A stretch of DNA of 11,121 nucleotides from the NCBI GenBank assembly GCA_003520965.1, contig DOTU01000064.1:6559-17679 (forward strand), in the 5' to 3' direction. The stretch is from Candidatus Zixiibacteriota bacterium (GTDB taxonomy: Bacteria; Zixibacteria; MSB-5A5; UBA10806). Position numbers and translations under genes: made by a program. Under the pieces are notes generated by a model, which did no database searches, was not told where the DNA came from, and saw only the letters and a program-made list of their open reading frames with translations. This document shows, piece after piece, positions 7,179 through 11,121 of this stretch (positions are counted from its first letter, which is position 1; each line of letters begins with the position of its first letter).

Positions 7179-7936
7179 TACTTACCCTCTTTGTCTTTCA
7201 AAAGTTGAACCACTTCGTAGGATGCTTCATCAATGGTATAATTGAAAGCATCAACTTTGTTTACGAAGAAGTTATAAGCCACGATTCCGATGATGGCGTT
7301 GGATAGACCGCCAGCGGTGTTAACCAGGGCTTCGGAAATACCGGTAGCCAGCGCCTCGGCGTTGATGACGCCTCCGGTTTTCTTACCGGTTGCGGCAAAG
7401 GCACGGATCATACCGATGGTGGTTCCCAGAAGTCCGACCATGGTGGCAATAGAGGCGATAGTGGAAAGGGCGATGAGGTTTCTCTCCAGCAGTGGTACCT
7501 CGAGGGCATTGGCTTCTTCAATGGCACGCTGAGTTTCGGAGATTTTTTTCTCGTGACTCATGGTGCTGTCATGCTTGATTGAATTGTAGCGTTCGATGCC
7601 TGCGCGAAGGATGTTGGCGACCGTTCCTTTTTGTTTATCGCAGGCAGCAATAGCGGTTTCGAAATCATTCGCCTGTATGGCATTGATGACTTTCTTGAAG
7701 AAAGCCTGGACCGACGACTTACCGGCAGCCACGCGATAGAGTGTAATCGCTCGTTCGATGATGAATCCGAATAACATGATCAATAGGGCTATCAAGGCCA
7801 CGACCAGCGGCCCGCCCTTGTACATAGTGTGCAGCAATGAGCCATCAGGTGATGTTGCGAATATACCGGCCCAAATGCCGATACCAACGCCAAACGACAC
7901 TATGATCAGGATTGTTGTGAAAATTACTTGACGCAA
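7178..7936 (-). CDS. exbB: MotA/TolQ/ExbB proton channel family protein
   Basis: A 252-residue ExbB/TolQ-type protein, the multi-helix subunit of the TonB motor. An N-terminal hydrophobic segment (about 5-27) is followed by a helix at about 42-65, a cytosolic region (about 68-150, with ERNLIALSTIASIATMVG at its end), and two channel helices. Helix 3 contains GLLGTTIGM (168-176, T172) and helix 4 contains ALVNTAGGL (203-211, T207), the two threonine-bearing motifs that line the channel in this family. The start is TTG at 7936: AAGGAGG (7951-7945) lies 8 nt upstream and no in-frame ATG fits. The 73-nt AT-rich gap before it is the widest inside the operon and might hold a weak internal promoter, but I see no convincing one. 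Confidence 0.94.
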   Translation of the reverse strand: MRQVIFTTILIIVSFGVGIGIWAGIFATSPDGSLLHTMYKGGPLVVALIALLIMLFGFIIERAITLYRVAAGKSSVQAFFKKVINAIQANDFETAIAACDKQKGTVANILRAGIERYNSIKHDSTMSHEKKISETQRAIEEANALEVPLLERNLIALSTIASIATMVGLLGTTIGMIRAFAATGKKTGGVINAEALATGISEALVNTAGGLSNAIIGIVAYNFFVNKVDAFNYTIDEASYEVVQLLKDKEGK

Positions 7937-8009
7937 CTTAAATGCCTCCTTATTTAAAATTTATTCACCGATTAAACATCTAATATTCAATTACCCGATT
8001 GATACCAAC

Positions 8010-8711
8010 TTATATGCCACGTCGTTCCGCAAATCCAATAGCCAACCCTGCGATTAACAACCAGAAACCTGCTCCGGTCATAGTGAAGATGGCGCCAAAC
8101 CCAAACGAACCTCCCAGTGAAGAAAGATCACGCGGCATGGGAGAGCCGATCAATAAAAGCAGGATGCTTAGGCCGAAAAGCCCCATGGGAACCAACAGAA
8201 AGCGCGAATTCTTCTTCACGGCAGCCAGATAATCATCGCCCTGCGCCTTGTTCATCAGCCCGAGAAAATTGAGTATGCCGGCCACCGGACAGGCGATAAG
8301 ATATAGAGTGAAAACCAAAAACGCCAGAATAAGGATAAATCCGCTCTCAGAAGCGCCACCCATGATCGTGCCGATATTGCCAATGTATGACAGAAACGAT
8401 CCGGAGACAATATTTTCGCCTATCTTGAACGAATAAATCGGGAAAAATAGAGCAAGAACGAGAAGAATCGAACCGATATAGGAAATAATCCTATCGGTTT
8501 TGGACATCAATTTGATATTGAGAACGGAAGTTTCACGGGCCAGCACACCTACCTTACCGCCACGGGATTTAACCGTCTGGCGATATTGTTTCTCCTCTTC
8601 TTCCGAAGCCCAGAACTCCTCGATTTTGCCGGGATAGACGCCGAAGCCCAGGTATTTTATAAAATCATCATTTTCCGGGACTACGGGTCCGTTGGATTCT
8701 TTGTTGCCCAT
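8010..8711 (-). CDS. Four-helix membrane protein of unknown function
   Basis: A 233-residue protein I do not recognise. The N-terminal 70 residues are soluble and charged, with DDFIKYLGFGVYPGKIEEFW (15-34), an acidic EEEEK patch and then basic residues (GGKVGVLAR). Four hydrophobic helices follow at about 74-93, 124-152, 171-190 and 204-227. There is no signal peptide, so the N-terminus is probably cytosolic. The start is supported by AAAGGAG about 5 nt before the ATG. It lies 10 nt after the TPR gene and 73 nt before exbB, in the same direction, and so probably belongs to the TonB-ExbBD unit as an accessory membrane component. That role is inferred from position only. Confidence 0.85.
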   Translation of the reverse strand: MGNKESNGPVVPENDDFIKYLGFGVYPGKIEEFWASEEEEKQYRQTVKSRGGKVGVLARETSVLNIKLMSKTDRIISYIGSILLVLALFFPIYSFKIGENIVSGSFLSYIGNIGTIMGGASESGFILILAFLVFTLYLIACPVAGILNFLGLMNKAQGDDYLAAVKKNSRFLLVPMGLFGLSILLLLIGSPMPRDLSSLGGSFGFGAIFTMTGAGFWLLIAGLAIGFAERRGI

Positions 8712-8721
8712 CTACGCTCCT

Positions 8722-10419
8722 TTATTCTTTGCCTACAAGAGTAGTTCGCAAAACGCCCTTTTTGGCTTCCTTGCTCGAAGGATTGATCTCCAGGGCTTTC
8801 TTGTAATATGTATTAGCGTCCTTAATCTTTTCACTCGATTCATATGACGCGGCGATATTCATTATGACCGTAAAATCATTCGATCTGCATCTTTCGGCTT
8901 TAAGCAGAGCTGTCAGGGCGGCCTGGTAGTTTCCGAGTTGGAGATAGCCGGAGCCAAGTTCGGGGTAAACCTCACATCGAATCGAATCAGTCAAGTCAGG
9001 AGTATCATGGCTCAGGATATACTCATACTGTTCCACGGAATTCTTGTAATCTTTATTAACGCTGTAAATTTTTCCCAGGAGCGAACGCATTAGAATATCT
9101 TCGGGCTTCAAACTGAGTGCGCGGGAGAATGCCTTGGCCGCATTACCATACTGCTCGATTTTCATATAAGAAAATCCCAGATTGCGGAAGGTGTTGATGC
9201 TGGTTGAATCAAGCCCGATCTCTTTGGTAAAATAGGCAATAGCTCCGGAATAATTTTTCTGATAATAACGAGTCAATCCGGCATACTCATAAGCGCCGGA
9301 AAAACTGGTATCCAGCGAAATGGCTTTATCGAAAGCGACCAGGGCCGTGTCGAAGTAGATGGCGTTTTTCTCTCCAACTTTCATTAGCACTTTGCCCTTT
9401 TCATACCAGTAATTGGCACTGTCGGGTGCGCCTAATGCAGCCTCGAAACGATTATAGGCGTCGAACGCTTTATCGAACTCTTTGCGATCGGAATAAATTT
9501 TACCCAAGTAACCGTAAGATTCGGCCTCTTTGGCCTTGAGCGAAACTGCCTTTTCAAACGCTTCGGCGGCCAGCTTTTGATCCGGCACCTTCAAATAAAG
9601 TTTTCCAAGATCGAACCAAGCCGCTCCGTTGTTGGGAGAGAGGGCCAGATATTTTTCATAACAAAGAACTGCCTGGGGAATATTGCCGGAGACTTCATAA
9701 ATACGAGACAGTTCCGTCCAGGCGGTGGTATCAGCAGGATGCAACTGCACGTCAATCTGGTATTCCTGGATCGCCTGATTGACGTTGCGCAAGTTGAAAT
9801 AAGATTGGGCTATCTTATAGTGAATATCGGCCCTGCCCGCATAAAGCGCGGAATCAAGCTCTATTGCTTTAGAAAATTCGGAAATGGCGATAGGATATGT
9901 TTTGCTTCGGAAATTGACCTCAGCCAATGCCAAATGATATGCCGGATTTTTCTTATCCTTATCGATGGCTTGCCGGAACGCGATATCAGCTTCGTTATAC
10001 TTGGTTTGTTCCATTAAGGTCAGGCCCTTACCGTAGGAGAATTTGGCTTTGTTTTTACCCGCTTTTTCTCCGGTGGCAAAATACTGTAACGCCTGGTCAT
10101 ACGATTTCAAGCTGAAGGCTGACATTCCAGCGCCGTAGAGCGCATCCGGGTCTTTGGCTTTTTTCTCGAGAATTTTTGAGTAATATGCCAGGGCACTGTC
10201 GTATCTATTTTGGGTGAAGTAGATGTCACCGATCAGCAAAGCGAGCTTAAGGTTAGCGGGATCAAGAGCCAGACCTGAGTTGGCTGTAGTCAATGCTCCG
10301 GTAAAGTCGCCTTTATTTTTAAGGTCTTGCGCTTGGGAAAGGGCAGCATCGCCAGGGCCTGCCAGAGCAGGTATGGCGAAGACTATCAAAGCCAAGAGAG
10401 TGATAATCAGCGGTTTCAA
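8722..10419 (-). CDS. Exported TPR-repeat protein
   Basis: A protein of 565 residues if translation starts at the TTG at 10419. That start gives a clean Sec signal peptide (MKPLIITLLALIVFAIPALAG), with AGGAGG at 10435-10430, 10 nt upstream. The open frame continues in to an ATG at 10512, but the 31 extra residues are polar, overlap the upstream gene and cover the promoter at 10470-10497, so they are unlikely to be translated. The mature protein is nearly all tetratricopeptide repeats, roughly 14-16 units of 34 residues, recognisable by the pattern W/Y..G......Y..A...F..A..L.P (for example GKLYLKVPDQKLAAEAFEKA). Such solenoids hold protein complexes; here probably in the periplasm. It heads the operon containing exbB-exbD-exbD-tonB. 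TPR genes next to TonB-system genes are known elsewhere, so a scaffold or regulator role is plausible but not shown. Confidence 0.88.
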   Translation of the reverse strand: MKPLIITLLALIVFAIPALAGPGDAALSQAQDLKNKGDFTGALTTANSGLALDPANLKLALLIGDIYFTQNRYDSALAYYSKILEKKAKDPDALYGAGMSAFSLKSYDQALQYFATGEKAGKNKAKFSYGKGLTLMEQTKYNEADIAFRQAIDKDKKNPAYHLALAEVNFRSKTYPIAISEFSKAIELDSALYAGRADIHYKIAQSYFNLRNVNQAIQEYQIDVQLHPADTTAWTELSRIYEVSGNIPQAVLCYEKYLALSPNNGAAWFDLGKLYLKVPDQKLAAEAFEKAVSLKAKEAESYGYLGKIYSDRKEFDKAFDAYNRFEAALGAPDSANYWYEKGKVLMKVGEKNAIYFDTALVAFDKAISLDTSFSGAYEYAGLTRYYQKNYSGAIAYFTKEIGLDSTSINTFRNLGFSYMKIEQYGNAAKAFSRALSLKPEDILMRSLLGKIYSVNKDYKNSVEQYEYILSHDTPDLTDSIRCEVYPELGSGYLQLGNYQAALTALLKAERCRSNDFTVIMNIAASYESSEKIKDANTYYKKALEINPSSKEAKKGVLRTTLVGKE

Positions 10420-10469
10420 GAATGCATTTCCTCCTAAAAAAGAATGACCCCAATTTTTATCAGAATTTA

Positions 10470-10497
10470 AACATAATAGATCACAATGAGTTGTCAA
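10470..10497 (-). promoter_or_regulatory. Sigma-70-type promoter of the TPR-exbBD-tonB operon
   Basis: On the minus strand, consensus TTGACA (10497-10492) is followed after 16 nt by TATGTT (10475-10470, 4 of 6). The -35 box overlaps the TGA stop of the upstream small membrane protein gene. Transcription would begin near 10463 and give a leader of about 44 nt before TTG 10419. This supports the shorter TPR start and makes the six genes down to 5316 one unit, ended by the terminator at 5251-5289. Confidence 0.6.
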
Positions 10498-10796
10498 GAT
10501 TTTTCTATCCATGCTTTCCCCCTTTTTCCCCTTAGTTTACCCAGGATCATAGCCGAACGAACCAAGCCATAGATCGTCAGGGCCGAACCGATAATCCATT
10601 TCATCGACCCCTGCAGCATCGGGTTTTCACTGAAAAATAACCCGGTCAGGATACCCAATCCTATCACTAGAAAAGCCAATGGCAACGGCAGGAAAATCCA
10701 GTCCAGCAAACGGGATTGGACTCTTTGGACTTGAGTCAATCCGTTATCATTGTCTTCTCTATCCATTCCTACCATTATACGTTCTGCAAAGGACAT
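10494..10796 (-). CDS. Small two-helix membrane protein of unknown function
   Basis: A 100-residue protein with a polar N-terminus (1-30, acidic DREDNDN patch), two hydrophobic helices (about 33-55 and 66-84) joined by a short loop, and a basic C-terminal tail (GKLRGKRGKAWIEKS), which by the positive-inside rule is cytosolic. I recognise no family. The start at 10796 has a modest AAGGGA about 4 nt upstream; internal ATGs at codons 8 and 11 lack well-spaced ribosome binding sites. It lies 74 nt ahead of the TPR start in the same direction and may be co-transcribed with the operon, although the promoter at its 3' end allows the operon to be expressed without it. Confidence 0.8.
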   Translation of the reverse strand: MSFAERIMVGMDREDNDNGLTQVQRVQSRLLDWIFLPLPLAFLVIGLGILTGLFFSENPMLQGSMKWIIGSALTIYGLVRSAMILGKLRGKRGKAWIEKS

Positions 10797-10869
10797 TATT
10801 CCCTTGAAATGGTCTAATTAATAACTTGTACACCTGACAAATCTGCCTATAGTCCCGCACAACTCTATG

Positions 10870-10898
10870 ATTATAAGAGTTTTGCCTTCGCAACGCAA
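10870..10898 (-). promoter_or_regulatory. Candidate promoter of the two-helix membrane protein gene
   Basis: On the minus strand, a consensus TATAAT (10875-10870) lies 17 nt after TTGCGT (10898-10893, 3 of 6). The -10 falls in the spacer of an inverted repeat, AACTCT (10861-10866) with AGAGTT (10876-10881), which could act as an operator. Transcription would start near 10863, giving a leader of about 66 nt. Confidence 0.5.
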
Positions 10899-10927
10899 AT
10901 AAAATCAACTAAATGGGCTTAAGGTAT

Positions 10928-10956
10928 TTGACATTATTTAAGATAGTGGATATAAT
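10928..10956 (+). promoter_or_regulatory. Consensus sigma-70-type promoter, nearly leaderless
   Basis: TTGACA (10928-10933) and TATAAT (10951-10956) are both perfect and separated by exactly 17 nt. The next ATG is at 10965, only 9 nt after the last base of the -10, so transcription (expected at about 10962-10965) would begin within a few bases of the start codon. It diverges from the promoter at 10870-10898, leaving 29 nt between the two -35 boxes. Confidence 0.8.
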
Positions 10957-10964
10957 TTGCTGTC

Positions 10965-11121
10965 ATGTGGAAAATTACTTTTACCGTTATTTTACTGATA
11001 ACTTTCTCGTGCGGCTCTGAAAAGTCGAGAGAATTGAAAAGATTTAGAGATTCAGCTATCGACGCCAGCCAAATAGGATCATATAAAAAGCTGACGGATG
11101 ATGGCCGCAGTATCTATCCGA
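10965..11121 (+). CDS. Exported, probable lipoprotein N-terminus (cut by window end)
   Basis: The first 52 codons of an open frame still running at the window end. The protein begins MWKITFTVILLITFSCGSEK: a lysine, a hydrophobic core and a cysteine at residue 16, followed by a charged helix-like region (SRELKRFRDSAIDASQ). The cysteine context (TFSC) is a weak match to the canonical lipobox, where Leu is usual at -3, so a lipoprotein is probable rather than certain. The start is forced: an in-frame TAA lies inside the -10 box (10953-10955), and the next possible start would lose the signal sequence. No Shine-Dalgarno sequence precedes the ATG, consistent with leaderless translation. The function is unknown. 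Confidence 0.72.
   Translation, partial: MWKITFTVILLITFSCGSEKSRELKRFRDSAIDASQIGSYKKLTDDGRSIYP

Noticed and set aside
7937..8009. A possible internal promoter before exbB (TTGAAT with TGAATA at 17 nt).
   Set aside because: The -10 match is too poor, and an AT-rich gap gives such matches by chance.
10420..10512. The longer form of the TPR protein starting at ATG 10512.
   Set aside because: The extra 31 residues precede a proper signal peptide, overlap the upstream gene and include the operon promoter. The TTG at 10419 has its own AGGAGG.

Overview
The window looks like an ordinary chromosomal stretch from a Gram-negative bacterium of the FCB superphylum, probably a candidate phylum such as Zixibacteria or a relative. 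The evidence is a large secreted metalloprotease ending in the 'NYPNPFNPST' type C-terminal sorting/FlgD-like domain common in those lineages, several predicted lipoproteins, and a TonB-ExbB-ExbD energy-transduction cluster, which requires an outer membrane. The phylum assignment is inferred from these protein features only. I see no rRNA, tRNA, CRISPR array, insertion sequence or phage gene.

Left end (1-612): the 5' two thirds of purN (purine biosynthesis) on the minus strand, then a short divergent promoter region. 613-3555 (+): a roughly 980-residue secreted fungalysin-like (M36) zinc protease with its own good promoter and a strong intrinsic terminator. 3711-4262 (+): a small unknown lipoprotein. 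Two perfect stem-loops separate it from the convergent minus-strand block.

Centre and right (4360-10796, all minus strand): a compact operon, read from about 10490 down to an intrinsic terminator at 5251-5289, encodes an exported TPR-repeat protein, a four-helix membrane protein, ExbB, two ExbD proteins and a TonB. The last four genes are tightly packed (1-nt overlap, 13-nt gap, 4-nt overlap). Beyond the terminator is a second, gapless TonB paralogue (orphan tonB, 5079-4360) with its own leader. The likely logic is that ExbB and two kinds of ExbD form an inner-membrane proton channel, either TonB carries the energy across the periplasm, and the TPR protein is a periplasmic scaffold. No TonB-dependent receptor lies in the window, so the substrate is unknown. 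A small two-helix membrane protein (10494-10796) precedes the TPR gene.

Right end (10797-11121): a divergent promoter region, including a consensus TTGACA-17-TATAAT promoter placed so close to the next plus-strand ATG that the message would be leaderless or nearly so. The gene it drives is an exported protein, probably a lipoprotein, truncated by the window end.

Several starts were reassigned on ribosome-binding-site or signal-peptide grounds: tonB1 at 5079, the TPR gene at TTG 10419, exbB at TTG 7936, purN at GTG 374.
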